The notes: generated from the sequence alone by a model not told the origin. 64,000 nucleotides of DNA from Pseudochrobactrum kiredjianiae (GCF_030362795.1 NZ_JAUCBM010000003.1:310001-374000), one strand, 5' to 3'; shown: positions 34,629-43,098, counted from the first letter of the stretch. Made by a program: numbers and translations.

Positions 34629-34660
34629 AACCGCAGATGAAAATCTGCGGCTTTTTGTTT
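34629..34660 (+). terminator. Terminator after trpE(G)
   Basis: CCGCAGAT / ATCTGCGG perfect stem with GAAA loop, A-run before and CTTTTTGTTT after. Confidence 0.9.
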
Positions 34661-34818
34661 TACGCATTATCCTACTCAAAATCGGTTCCCTCTTTTGGCT
34701 CGTAAATGCTTTAGAGCGTGTTGCGTTTAATCGTACCCACTGCGCTCGCTCTAGATTCTTTTAATTGTCGCATGTTCGCGAACGCTAAATGAATACATTT
34801 AGCTGCGACATGCTTTAG
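34661..34818. repeat. Intergenic mosaic repeat (RIME-like), copy 2
   Basis: Two joined modules. The first (34661-34711) resembles the right half of the element at 46052-46154: ACGCATTAT...CTTTTGGCTCG-AAATGCT. The second (34713-34818) matches the element at 19840-19945: AGAGCGTGTTG...CTCGCTCT, then TCGCATGTTCGCG...ATTTAGCTGCGACATGCTTTAG. It ends inside the stop codon of the converging CDF gene. Mosaic joining of modules is typical of rhizobial RIME elements. Confidence 0.7.
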
Positions 34819-35723
34819 ATCCAAACTTCATCGCCGGTAAAGCTTACGGTAATCCAGCGTTGCGGGCCTGCGCCACCGATTTCTTCAGCGATTTCTTCGC
34901 GGATGGCATCGAGCGTCGCAATAGATGCAATCGGGAAATTGGCCGGCAAGACGATATGAATTTCAATGAAGCGCGCACGGCCGATCTTAGCGACATAGCT
35001 GGCATATTTCTTGAAACCGTGTTTGGCTTTCATCTCATCCAGAATTTTACGCACGCGTAAATCCATGCGCTCCGGTGTGACCAGCAGAATTTCCTTAAAT
35101 GCTGCAATAATCGTTTTCATTGGTACGAAAATCAGACCCGCTGACAAAACCAGCAAGATCGCCGGATCAACATAGACCGTCCACGGCTGATAGCTGGTAC
35201 CTTGAAATGCCCATGCAATACTGAAAGCAATCAGCAAGGCCAGTGTAATCAGGGCTGTCATCAGCCAGCTTTGTGTGTCGAGGGTGATGAAATTGGATTT
35301 CAGCCGCTTATTGATCTTGTGCTGATAGGCCATCATCGTGAAACAGATAATACAGACGATCACTGCATAAATAATTGCCCAGTCAAAATTCAACTCCGTG
35401 CCGCCTTGCAGCAATGTGCTAATGGCGTTGACGAAGGCATAGAGACAGAACAGGATCAGCACAACACCGTTAAAGGCCAGAACCAGTGGCTCAATATGCC
35501 AGAAACCATGCTGAAAACGACGTGTACCTTCACTGGTGAGCAGGCGGGCAACAAAAAGTGCCAGAATAGACATTGCCGCATCGGTAGATGAGAACATGCC
35601 GTCAAAAATAACGGCGCTGGAGCCTGAGATCAGGCCGAAAACAATTCCGAATAGTCCGATGAAAATAGTTGTATATATTGATCGTCGTAAAATCAGTTGT
35701 TCAAAACGTGCGAGACGTTGCAT
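34815..35723 (-). CDS. Cation diffusion facilitator family protein with altered metal site
   Basis: Membrane protein of 302 aa with six hydrophobic segments (about residues 12-36, 42-62, 78-103, 114-131, 153-174, 185-203) and a cytoplasmic C-terminal domain, the CDF layout. TM2 has D41 but Ser45 where many CDFs have a second Asp, followed by D48. In TM5 the usual H-x3-D is replaced by Trp153 and Ala157. Transport of zinc by the standard site is therefore doubtful. It may carry another ion or have another role. It is divergent from a second, canonical CDF gene. Its 3' end overlaps a repeat by a few bases. Confidence 0.82.
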   Translation of the reverse strand: MQRLARFEQLILRRSIYTTIFIGLFGIVFGLISGSSAVIFDGMFSSTDAAMSILALFVARLLTSEGTRRFQHGFWHIEPLVLAFNGVVLILFCLYAFVNAISTLLQGGTELNFDWAIIYAVIVCIICFTMMAYQHKINKRLKSNFITLDTQSWLMTALITLALLIAFSIAWAFQGTSYQPWTVYVDPAILLVLSAGLIFVPMKTIIAAFKEILLVTPERMDLRVRKILDEMKAKHGFKKYASYVAKIGRARFIEIHIVLPANFPIASIATLDAIREEIAEEIGGAGPQRWITVSFTGDEVWI

Positions 35724-35751
35724 TTTAAAAAATCTGCCTTTGTTTAAATAA

Positions 35752-35822
35752 CAGTCAGCTTGAAAGCCTTCCGGCGCAAGTATTTTGCCGTCAAAACGGC
35801 TCAGCTGGCTGTTTTCATTTTA
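35752..35822. promoter_or_regulatory. Structured element in the 5' region of the minus-strand CDF gene
   Basis: ACAGTCAGCT and AGCTGGCTGT (plus-strand reading, one U-G pair) bracket about 45 bases with inner GCCG / CGGC hairpin. It starts roughly 30 bases upstream of the CDF ATG. On the plus strand the stem is followed by TTTTCATTTT. It could be a structured mRNA leader on the minus strand or a terminator for an antisense RNA on the plus strand. Confidence 0.4.
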
Positions 35823-36380
35823 GCATTTTGAAAGCGCTGATCCGCGGAAGCGTTCCGTTCTTACTTTCATAAGTAATGAGCGGATATGAATGACAACTGC
35901 GCTTAGATGCATGGCAGTCTATAGCTTGTTTTTATGAAAATTAAAAGTGACGGCGTTTTGCGTGTGGTTTTTGCGCTGTTTTGAATGTTGAAAAGTGATT
36001 CGTTTTTCACACATATTGCGAGCCGTATTTGCAAATGATTTGCAGTACAAATGATTTTAAGTCTCTGAATTTGCTGATATATTGTTTTGGTGCGGCTGAC
36101 TGAAAATCAGTTGCAACTGGATGGTGAAAACAAGTGAAAATTGTCAGGTCTGGTACTTTAGAGATTTGGAATTGGCGCGTTTTGCGCTAAAGACGGTTAA
36201 CATCTCAGCAGATTGCTGAATTGAATTTATTTCGATGAAGGTGGCTATGGATGACTGTTGATCAGTCTCCGCTCAAGCTGCCGAATTTTATAAAACTGCA
36301 AAATTGTAAATCTCCGGCTGTCTCGTCGTTTCTTTGTAAACGGCGCAATACCATGTTCGGAGACGTAAAAAGGTTTGGTT
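35823..36380. other. Divergent intergenic region between two CDF genes
   Basis: About 560 bases, AT-rich, without a supported gene. It contains the palindrome at 36030-36044. Promoters for both CDF genes must lie here or in the flanks, and both genes would have long untranslated leaders if transcribed from near the palindrome. Confidence 0.5.
36030..36044. promoter_or_regulatory. Palindromic operator candidate (Mur/Fur-superfamily-like)
   Basis: TGCAAAT-G-ATTTGCA is a perfect 7-1-7 palindrome midway between two divergent CDF transporter genes. The TGCAA...TTGCA form resembles sites of the manganese regulator Mur in alphaproteobacteria. The regulator assignment is inferred. Confidence 0.45.
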
Positions 36381-37289
36381 ATGGATGCTAATCTGAGAAT
36401 TCAGCGGCTAGCTACGTGGACGATTCCTGTATCCATTGGCGTCATGGCTCTTAAATATGTGGCCTATCTGCTCACCGGCTCTATCGCGCTTTATTCGGAT
36501 GCGCTTGAATCCATTGTCAATGTGATTGCCTCAATCGGTGCATGGTGGGCGATCACTGTCAGTATTATGCCTGCGGATAATAACCATCCGCATGGTCATC
36601 ATAAGGCGGAATATCTTTCAGCCGTAGTTGAAGGCGTGCTGATTGTTGTCGCGGCGTTGTTGATTGTTCGTGAAGCATGGAGCGCGCTGGAAAACCCGCG
36701 CACGATGGATGAGCCGTGGCTGGGGTTGGGCATCAATCTGGTTGCCGGTGTCATCAATATGGTTTGGGCCAGTATTCTGATCCGCGCAGGGCGTGCTGCA
36801 AAATCTCCGGCTTTGCTGGCTGATGGCAAGCATATTATGACCGATGTGGTTACCTCGGCAGGCGTGCTGGTTGGTCTGGTGGCGGCGATTGTTACCGGCT
36901 GGGCAATTCTCGATCCGTTGCTCGCTATTATCGTTGCAATCAATATTCTCTGGCAGGGCTGGCATGTTATCAATGCTTCCGTGCAGGGGCTGATGGATGT
37001 CGGCGTTGATCCTGCTGAAGAAATGCAAATGCGCGATATTATTTCCACCAATGCAGAAGGTGCGCTGGAAGTGCATGACCTGAAAACCCGCATTGCCGGA
37101 CGGGTCACGTTCATTGAATTTCATCTGGTTGTGGCGGCAGATATGACGGTTGGCGACTCGCATATTATCTGTGATCGCATTGAAGATGCGCTGCATAAAA
37201 AATATGAAAACTCGCAGGTTGTTATTCATGTAGAGCCGGAAGATGAAGCCAAGTTGCCGCTTGGAACAGCCGCTGTACCATTCGCCTGA
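36381..37289 (+). CDS. Cation diffusion facilitator family transporter
   Basis: CDF metal efflux pump of 302 aa with six membrane segments. Metal-site residues are present: TM2 SDALESIVN (D40), a His-rich loop HPHGHHKAEY after TM2-TM3, and TM5 HIMTD (H-x3-D). The C-terminal cytoplasmic domain (about residues 205-290) has the usual dimer fold with HDLKTRIAG and HVEPEDE. The ATG at 36381 has AAAAAGG 7 bases upstream. A perfect palindrome lies about 340 bases before it, next to the divergent CDF gene. Zn, Mn or Fe are possible substrates. Confidence 0.9.
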   Translation: MDANLRIQRLATWTIPVSIGVMALKYVAYLLTGSIALYSDALESIVNVIASIGAWWAITVSIMPADNNHPHGHHKAEYLSAVVEGVLIVVAALLIVREAWSALENPRTMDEPWLGLGINLVAGVINMVWASILIRAGRAAKSPALLADGKHIMTDVVTSAGVLVGLVAAIVTGWAILDPLLAIIVAINILWQGWHVINASVQGLMDVGVDPAEEMQMRDIISTNAEGALEVHDLKTRIAGRVTFIEFHLVVAADMTVGDSHIICDRIEDALHKKYENSQVVIHVEPEDEAKLPLGTAAVPFA

Positions 37290-37320
37290 TTTACCTTCAA
37301 TACATTGATATTTAATGATA

Positions 37321-37358
37321 AAATGCTGTCATGCGATTATGTGTGGCAGCATTTTTTA
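37321..37358 (+). terminator. Terminator after the CDF gene
   Basis: AAATGCTGTCA / TGGCAGCATTT stem (one G-U) followed by a T-run, about 30 bases after the stop. Confidence 0.88.
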
Positions 37359-37406
37359 TTGTGGTTACAAATTACAGGTAATTTTATTTCGTTTATGGGT
37401 AAGTCT

Positions 37407-37434
37407 CTTGCAACTTGTTGCCAAGGCGTATAGC
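37407..37434 (+). promoter_or_regulatory. Probable promoter of the leu leader
   Basis: CTTGCA and TATAGC are 16 bases apart. The predicted start is 2-7 bases before the leader ATG at 37444, the same near-leaderless geometry as trpL. Confidence 0.45.
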
Positions 37435-37443
37435 ATTTGTCCT

Positions 37444-37581
37444 ATGAACAACGCGCATCATAATATCAGCTCTTTTACGAGCTTGGGAGCAGATCAGGGC
37501 TTTTCAGCCGCTGAGACTTGCGCGCGTCCACTCTCGCTTCTACTTCTACTCGGCCTTAGCGGCGATCGCCGGGCTCATTGA
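37444..37581 (+). CDS. Leu-rich leader peptide upstream of leuA
   Basis: A 45-residue frame whose C-terminal third reads RPLSLLLLLGLSGDRRAH, with seven Leu residues in nine positions, including rare CTA codons. It ends 169 bases before leuA. The stop codon region overlaps a 10-bp stem CGATCGCCGG / CCGGCGGTCG (37562-37601). This fits a leucine-sensing attenuator for leuA. I do not see an obvious terminator with a U-run, so the mechanism is not clear. No strong SD is present, consistent with near-leaderless translation. Confidence 0.65.
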   Translation: MNNAHHNISSFTSLGADQGFSAAETCARPLSLLLLLGLSGDRRAH

Positions 37582-37750
37582 TTGGAGCGTCCGGCGGTCG
37601 TACAGAGCCGTTAGACTCATGCTCCTGTCAAAGAATCCGTTCCGATAGTGCCCGATAGTTCTGCGTCTTCATTTTGTGAATTGAGCAGGCAGGGTGAGTT
37701 TAAAGCAACTGTTATGTAATGGCAGATGCTGTGGCTGATGAGACTTTAAA

Positions 37751-39457
37751 ATGACCAATATTGCTTCCGCTTCCAAATCCTCCCGCAAAGGCATGCCGAT
37801 TGCGGCTGAAAAATACACACCTTTCAGAACCACTGTTTTGCAGGATCGCCAGTGGCCGTCGAGAATGATCGAAAAGGCACCGATCTGGTGTTCTGTGGAT
37901 CTGCGCGATGGTAATCAGGCGCTTGTTGACCCGATGGGGCATGATCGTAAAGCCCGCATGTTCCAGCTGCTGCTGGATATGGGCTTTCCGGAAATTGAAA
38001 TCGGTTTTCCATCCGCTTCCCAGACGGATTTTGATTTCTGCCGCTGGTGCATCGAGCAGGGCAATGTACCGGATGATGTGGATTTGCAGGTTCTGGTGCA
38101 GTGCCGTCCGGAACTGATTACCCGTACATTTGAATCGCTGGAAGGTGCCAGCACGCCGATTATCCATTTCTACAACTCCACCAGTGAGTTGCAGCGTCGC
38201 GTTGTGTTCAACAAAGACGTTAAAGGCATCAAGCAGATTGCGACCGATGCTGCAAAAATGATTATGGATATGGCTGCCAAAGCCGGATCTGGATATCGTT
38301 TCCAGTATTCGCCGGAAAGCTTTACCGGCACCGAGCTGGAAGTCGCTCTGGAAATTTGCAATGCGGTGACGGAAATCGTTAAACCGACTGCGGAAAACAA
38401 GCTGATCCTCAATCTGCCTTCCACGGTGGAAATGAATACCCCGAATGTTTATGCCGACCAAATCGAATGGATGTGCCGCAATCTGGATAATCGTGAAAAC
38501 CTGATTATCTCCCTGCATCCGCATAATGACCGCGGTACCGGCATTGCCGCGACAGAGCTGGGGCTGATGGCCGGTGCTGATCGTGTTGAAGGCACATTGT
38601 TTGGTAATGGTGAGCGCACCGGTAACGTCGATCTGGTGACGCTGGCGCTGAACATGTTCACGCAAGGGATCGATCCTGAACTGGATTGCTCGGATATCAA
38701 TCGCATGAAGGAAGTTTACGAATATTCCAATCAGCTGGTTATTCCTGAGCGTCATCCATATGTGGGTGAACTGGTTTATACAGCTTTCTCCGGTTCGCAT
38801 CAGGATGCGATTAATAAAGGTATGAAGGCCAAGAAGGGTGCGAATACTCCGACATGGGAAGTGCCGTATCTGCCGATTGATCCGCAGGATGTTGGTCGAT
38901 CCTATGAGGCGATTATCCGTATTAATTCCCAGTCGGGCAAAGGCGGTCTCGCTTATATTCTGCAGCAAGATTACGGTCTGAATATTCCGCGTAAAATGCA
39001 GGTGGAGTTCCGCGAAATCATTCAGCAGATTACCGATGATGAAGGCAAGGAACTTCAGGCCGAGCGCATTTATGAAGAGTTCAAGAAAGCTTATGTGAGC
39101 CAACCGGGTTCCCGTTTGGAATTTGTTGACCATCACACTTTTGCTGATCCGAATAATAAAGCTATTCGTATTATGCAGGCCGAGATCATTGATAATGGTG
39201 TGACCAAGACCATTGAAGGTCGTGGTACCGGACCGGTTGATGGTTTTATTGATGCCCTGTCAAAACATATCGGCATTGATATTTCTGTGGCAGACTATTC
39301 GGAACATTCGCTACAGCGTGGTTCTGATGCTTCTGCGATCAGTTATGTGGAGCTCTCGCATCCGCAAGGTGCGGTCTTCGGCGTCGGGGTCAACCATAAT
39401 ATTGTGACCTCATCGCTTGCAGCGATTGTTTCTGCTGCGAACCGTCTGATCAAATAA
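37751..39457 (+). CDS. leuA: 2-isopropylmalate synthase, long form
   Basis: Condenses acetyl-CoA with 2-ketoisovalerate, the committed step of leucine synthesis; 568 aa, the long (LeuA type 2) form. Catalytic TIM-barrel signatures are SVDLRDGNQALVDPM (residues 46-60) and SLHPHNDRGTGIAATELGL (about 255-273), with FGNGERTGNVDLVTLALN. The C-terminal ~130 residues (from about 430) form the LeuA allosteric dimer domain that binds leucine: IDNGVTKTIEGRGTGPVDGF. A Leu-rich leader peptide precedes it. A 16-bp perfect terminator follows. Confidence 0.96.
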   Translation: MTNIASASKSSRKGMPIAAEKYTPFRTTVLQDRQWPSRMIEKAPIWCSVDLRDGNQALVDPMGHDRKARMFQLLLDMGFPEIEIGFPSASQTDFDFCRWCIEQGNVPDDVDLQVLVQCRPELITRTFESLEGASTPIIHFYNSTSELQRRVVFNKDVKGIKQIATDAAKMIMDMAAKAGSGYRFQYSPESFTGTELEVALEICNAVTEIVKPTAENKLILNLPSTVEMNTPNVYADQIEWMCRNLDNRENLIISLHPHNDRGTGIAATELGLMAGADRVEGTLFGNGERTGNVDLVTLALNMFTQGIDPELDCSDINRMKEVYEYSNQLVIPERHPYVGELVYTAFSGSHQDAINKGMKAKKGANTPTWEVPYLPIDPQDVGRSYEAIIRINSQSGKGGLAYILQQDYGLNIPRKMQVEFREIIQQITDDEGKELQAERIYEEFKKAYVSQPGSRLEFVDHHTFADPNNKAIRIMQAEIIDNGVTKTIEGRGTGPVDGFIDALSKHIGIDISVADYSEHSLQRGSDASAISYVELSHPQGAVFGVGVNHNIVTSSLAAIVSAANRLIK

Positions 39458-39477
39458 GATCACGCATAGTGACAAAT

Positions 39478-39517
39478 AAAATGGCCTGAAACCATGCGGT
39501 TTCAGGCCATTTTAGTC
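39478..39517 (+). terminator. Terminator after leuA
   Basis: Perfect 16-bp stem AAAATGGCCTGAAACC / GGTTTCAGGCCATTTT with an ATGC loop and T-rich tail. Being symmetric, it could work on both strands. Confidence 0.92.
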
Positions 39518-39591
39518 TTATTGAGCATCCAGCCATAAAATCGCCATGCATAAGACTGCCTGTAAAGTGCAAGATTATATGAAGGCGCGGC

Positions 39592-40263
39592 ATGAATAAA
39601 ACCGAAGATGATTTCACGTCATATCCGTCATTGCCCCAACCGGAGAAAGACTTGTCCGGTGAGGAGCGGCTGAAAACTGCAATCAGGCAAGCAAAAACTG
39701 CACAGGCAGACCGGCTGGATAGTATTTCGGATATCAGAGAAACCGACATTGCTCGGCTGGAATTATTGTTGCAGGACTTGCAGCCGGTTTTTGATGCGGT
39801 GCCGGTAGCGGATGAGCAGTGGGATTTTTGCCTCAATAGAGGGATGCAGCCGCGACTTTGGCTGGATGCCAGCGCTTTTATCATGATTGCCCGTGATCGG
39901 CGCAACTATCGCTTTGTACGTGATACGCGGTTGGGACGGATCATTCTGGCGGAAAATAAAGACATTAAGGTCATCTCCGATGCCGTCACGCGCTATATCG
40001 CATCGCGCATTCTGGAGCGCGAGCGGTTAATGGATGATCTGCCACTTCAGCCTGCCGAACAGGTAGGGCAGCAAGCGGTTTTGTCTGAACCGGTGGTCGA
40101 ACCGCACGCAGTAGCAGAGCCAGCAAAAAAAGCTTTGCCTGCTAAACTCTTATGGTTTGCAGGCGGTGCATTGCTCGGCTGTTTGGTGCTGATTTTTGTT
40201 TTGCGACTTTACGGCGTTACTCTGCCGTTTCTTCCGTTTTTGGCGGAACTGATGCCGTACTAA
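39592..40263 (+). CDS. Hypothetical protein with one C-terminal membrane helix
   Basis: 223 aa, family not recognised. The N-terminal ~170 residues are polar and soluble-looking, with a compact middle block (WLDASAFIMIARDRRNYRFVRDTRLGRIILAENKDI, described here in parts) that looks conserved. A linker rich in Pro/Ala/Val follows. One strong hydrophobic segment near residues 183-205 (LLWFAGGALLGCLVLIFVL) predicts a tail-anchored membrane protein with the bulk in the cytoplasm. AAGG lies 7 bases before the ATG. Its last 47 bases overlap the 3' end of the converging metallophosphoesterase gene. Confidence 0.75.
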   Translation: MNKTEDDFTSYPSLPQPEKDLSGEERLKTAIRQAKTAQADRLDSISDIRETDIARLELLLQDLQPVFDAVPVADEQWDFCLNRGMQPRLWLDASAFIMIARDRRNYRFVRDTRLGRIILAENKDIKVISDAVTRYIASRILERERLMDDLPLQPAEQVGQQAVLSEPVVEPHAVAEPAKKALPAKLLWFAGGALLGCLVLIFVLRLYGVTLPFLPFLAELMPY

Positions 40264-41203
40264 TTTGCGGTGCGGCCTTGCCTAGCATCAATATTTGCTC
40301 TGCCAGCAAGGCTACTTCATTGCTTTCATTAGTAAAACCATATTGCTGCCAGCAGCATTGCCAGCTTTTTGGTTGGTCGGTCGCTTCAATAGAAAACAGA
40401 TTATAGCGTGCCGGCGGCTTACGCCCTTCATGGCCTGGCGCATAGGGTGCCTGACTGGCCGATGGCACGCAGATAACCGGCACAGCACCATGTGGCGAAG
40501 CAATTTCATTCAGCGTTGCGAGATGCGTATGGCCGTGCAGTACCAGCTCAGCTCCCACTTCACGGATCACTTTTTGAAACCGTGCAATACCAAACAGGCG
40601 TTTATAGGCGGGAGTGGCATTCCGCACCGGCGGATGGTGAATCAGAATAACACGGCACAAGCCTTGCTCACCGGTCTCGGTGAGTATTGTTTTCAGGCGG
40701 GCAGCCTGTGCAGGCAGAAAATCACCGCTGGCCATGAAAGGGCCGGTCGCGCGTGCCGAGCTGACACCAATAATGGCGACACCATCACGCACACGTAAAT
40801 AGGGGAATTGCGGACGCTTCTCATGATTGTCGATGCCGTCGCCGCGCATCCACGGTTCCCATTTGCAGCAGGATTTATCCAGCGCACCCGGAACATAGGC
40901 ATCATGATTGCCCGGTACAAAAGACACGTCTTGCTGGCTGCCAAGCTGTTTAAGCCATTGGTAGCCATTATCAATTTCAAGATTAAGCGCGAGGTTAACC
41001 AGATCACCGGTAACGGCAATATGGTCAGGCTTCTGGCTTTTGAGGTCTTTAATCAGGCTTTCAAGCACCCAATCATGCATTGCACCTTTGCGGTGACGCT
41101 TCCAGTTTATATAGCCGGTGATGCGTTTGGAGGCCAGTTCTCGCAGGCGAACCTGCGGCAAGGGCGACAGATGAATATCTGATATATGGGCAAGTCTGAA
41201 CAT
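40217..41203 (-). CDS. Metallophosphoesterase (calcineurin-like)
   Basis: Phosphoesterase of about 328 aa. Metal motifs in order: HISDIHLSP (D-x-H, near residue 8), TGDLVN (GDxx), GNHD (about 100), VILIHHPPV and HGHTHLA (GHxH). This is the full calcineurin-like pattern. No signal peptide, so cytoplasmic. An upstream TTG at 41224 would add seven residues; the ATG at 41203 gives the standard N-terminus. Substrate may be a cyclic nucleotide, UDP-sugar or other phosphoester; it is not predictable here. The gene converges with, and overlaps, the preceding hypothetical gene by 47 bases. Confidence 0.88.
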   Translation of the reverse strand: MFRLAHISDIHLSPLPQVRLRELASKRITGYINWKRHRKGAMHDWVLESLIKDLKSQKPDHIAVTGDLVNLALNLEIDNGYQWLKQLGSQQDVSFVPGNHDAYVPGALDKSCCKWEPWMRGDGIDNHEKRPQFPYLRVRDGVAIIGVSSARATGPFMASGDFLPAQAARLKTILTETGEQGLCRVILIHHPPVRNATPAYKRLFGIARFQKVIREVGAELVLHGHTHLATLNEIASPHGAVPVICVPSASQAPYAPGHEGRKPPARYNLFSIEATDQPKSWQCCWQQYGFTNESNEVALLAEQILMLGKAAPQISTASVPPKTEETAE

Positions 41204-41392
41204 TGGCGAAGATTTAGCCTTCAAGACAGCATAGTCAATGAAAAATCATGCGTATGAATGACGAAAATACCTGTATTATCTTCATATAGTGTCACCGCCT
41301 GTTGAAAACAATCTGCATCAGTTTGCATGTTTGTTTTGCGTTTCAGAGTAATTTCCGGTCTGACTACAGAACTGCATTATCCGGAAAATTCG

Positions 41393-41848
41393 ATGAAATT
41401 TAAAAGCTGGCTGTTCCATACCTATTTTTTGCTGCGTCGCCCGATGACTTTGGGTGTACGTGCTGTTGTGCTGGATGAAGAAGCGCAGAGCGTTTTCCTC
41501 GTGCGTCATACCTATGTCAAAGGCTGGCATTTGCCGGGGGGCGGTGTGGAGCGCGGCGAAACATTTATGCAGGCGCTGATTAAGGAACTGCGTGAAGAGG
41601 GAAATATTGAGCTGACAGCACCACCGCAGCTATTTGGCTTGTATAAAAACGCGCATGTTACAAATCGCGATCATGTCGCGCTTTATATCTGCCGTGCTTT
41701 CCGACAGTTGAAACCACGTATGCCGGATCGGGAAATTGCTGAAGCCCGCTTTTTTCCGCTGAATGACTTGCCTGAGGGCGTGACACAGGCCACGATACGC
41801 CGGTTGCAAGAAGTTGCCACCAAGACCTCGCCGGATGAATTATGGTGA
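41393..41848 (+). CDS. Nudix hydrolase with variant Nudix box
   Basis: Nudix-family pyrophosphatase of 151 aa. The Nudix box reads [20 protein letters not shown] and then GNI. Against G-x5-E-x7-R-E-U-x-E-E-x-G-U it has Lys for the conserved Arg and Asn for the last Gly, while the Glu ligands are kept. The start at 41393 has CGGAAA upstream; an earlier ATG adds 22 residues without family support. Function class (house-cleaning nucleoside diphosphate hydrolase) is general only. It ends 31 bases before the gamma carbonic anhydrase gene and probably shares its transcript. Confidence 0.85.
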   Translation: MKFKSWLFHTYFLLRRPMTLGVRAVVLDEEAQSVFLVRHTYVKGWHLPGGGVERGETFMQALIKELREEGNIELTAPPQLFGLYKNAHVTNRDHVALYICRAFRQLKPRMPDREIAEARFFPLNDLPEGVTQATIRRLQEVATKTSPDELW

Positions 41849-41879
41849 GACGATTATAGCGATTGAGGAGAAGTGTCTG

Positions 41880-42410
41880 ATGCCTGTCTATATTCTTGAT
41901 GGTCACAGCCCGCAATTTGATCACCGTGCCAGCAACTGGATTGCACCTGATGCTACACTGATCGGCAAGGTGCGGTTAGGCGAAAATGCCGGAATTTGGT
42001 TTGGTGTTATTGCTCGTGGTGACAATGAGTTGATTCACATCGGTAAGGACACCAATGTGCAGGAACATTGCGTTTTGCACACGGATATCGGCTTTCCGCT
42101 GACAATCGGAGAAGGCTGCACAATCGGGCATCGGGCGATGCTGCATGGCTGTACCATTGGCGAAAATAGCCTGATCGGTATTGGTGCGATAGTTCTTAAT
42201 GGTGCGAAAATCGGCAAGAACTCACTGGTTGGCGCCGGCGCTCTGGTGACTGAGGGCAAGGAATTCCCTGATAACTCGCTGATCGTCGGCTCGCCTGCAC
42301 GGGTTGTGCGTGAGCTTTCTGCAGACCAGATTGAGAAATTACGCCTGTCTGCGCAAAGCTACGTCATCAATGGCCAGCGTTATCAACGCGGATTAGAAAT
42401 CGCTCCTTAA
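41880..42410 (+). CDS. Gamma carbonic anhydrase-like protein (hexapeptide repeat)
   Basis: Left-handed beta-helix protein of 176 aa, trimer-forming. Hexapeptide turns run from about residue 20 to 140, and the zinc His positions of gamma carbonic anhydrases are present in [19 protein letters not shown]. YrdA/PaaY-type proteins have the same layout. The ATG at 41880 has GAGGAG 8 bases upstream; an earlier ATG is inside the Nudix gene. Enzymatic carbonic anhydrase activity is not certain in this subfamily. Its end is 4 bases from the end of the converging BTLCP gene. Confidence 0.9.
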   Translation: MPVYILDGHSPQFDHRASNWIAPDATLIGKVRLGENAGIWFGVIARGDNELIHIGKDTNVQEHCVLHTDIGFPLTIGEGCTIGHRAMLHGCTIGENSLIGIGAIVLNGAKIGKNSLVGAGALVTEGKEFPDNSLIVGSPARVVRELSADQIEKLRLSAQSYVINGQRYQRGLEIAP

Positions 42411-42414
42411 AAAG

Positions 42415-43098
42415 TTAATTAGCCAGCGCGGATGTCGGGATATCGCTCATCAGCATTTGCGGGGCGTTACGGATATCAACCCACTGACCGGTATGACGTG
42501 CCGACTGGCGCTTCAGATAAGTGTAGTCTGTCTGATTCCAGTTTTTGACACTGTCTTCGAGATTGTCGAGAACGAAGTCACCGCGATCGGTGCGTACTGT
42601 CAGGATGGCATGGCCTTCGCCATTGCTCTGACGTACAACGGTAATCAGCAATGTATTGACCGGAAAACCTGCATTAATCAGCATACGGCGCTTGAGCAGT
42701 ACATAATCTTCGCAATCCCCAAATTGGGTTGGGTAAGACCAGACTTCTTCTTTGCCCCACATTTCCATGTCAGTGCGCGGCTGAATGGCTGTATTCACCT
42801 GTGCATTAACCTGTACGATCTTATTCCACAGCCCCTGTGTGAGTTTCAGGGGGGCTTCTGTGCGGCTGGTCTGGTTACATTCGTTTTTATATTGCTTGCA
42901 GAAATCATAATGGCCGACCGGCTGCGTTGTCCGGCCACCGGTTTGCATCCACGGATTAGCAGTCTGTCCGGCCTGACCGGCAGTTGTGCCAAATACGCTT
43001 CCTAACACTGTCATTGTAAGCAGCAGAGTTGCGGTAGCCAGCTTATGCTTTGCTGTTGTGCCGCGCGCACTCTTTTTATGTGCTGTCTTGTTATACAT
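42415..43098 (-). CDS. BTLCP (DUF920, LapG-like) transglutaminase-like cysteine protease
   Basis: Exported cysteine protease of 227 aa. The signal region has basic residues followed by a hydrophobic core (LATATLLLTMTVLGSVFG) and a cleavage near AGQAG. The catalytic triad is Cys129 (QFGDCEDYVLLKR), His163 (GEGHAILTV) and Asp178 (FVLDNLEDS), the pattern of bacterial transglutaminase-like cysteine proteases related to LapG. LapG releases surface adhesins under c-di-GMP control in other bacteria. No LapD-like receptor is nearby, but a PilZ protein is 700 bases away. AAGGAG lies 8 bases before the ATG at 43098. Confidence 0.9.
   Translation of the reverse strand: MYNKTAHKKSARGTTAKHKLATATLLLTMTVLGSVFGTTAGQAGQTANPWMQTGGRTTQPVGHYDFCKQYKNECNQTSRTEAPLKLTQGLWNKIVQVNAQVNTAIQPRTDMEMWGKEEVWSYPTQFGDCEDYVLLKRRMLINAGFPVNTLLITVVRQSNGEGHAILTVRTDRGDFVLDNLEDSVKNWNQTDYTYLKRQSARHTGQWVDIRNAPQMLMSDIPTSALAN

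Noticed and set aside
35752-35822. Known metal riboswitch (yybP-ykoY or NiCo) upstream of the CDF gene
   Set aside because: The conserved core bases of those classes are not seen; reported only as an unexplained hairpin.
37408-37440. Similarity of CCAAGGCGTA-T-GCATTTG here to the hairpin at 31508-31541
   Set aside because: Only about 15 of 19 bases match, the second arm is missing here, and the stretch overlaps the leu promoter; chance is likely.
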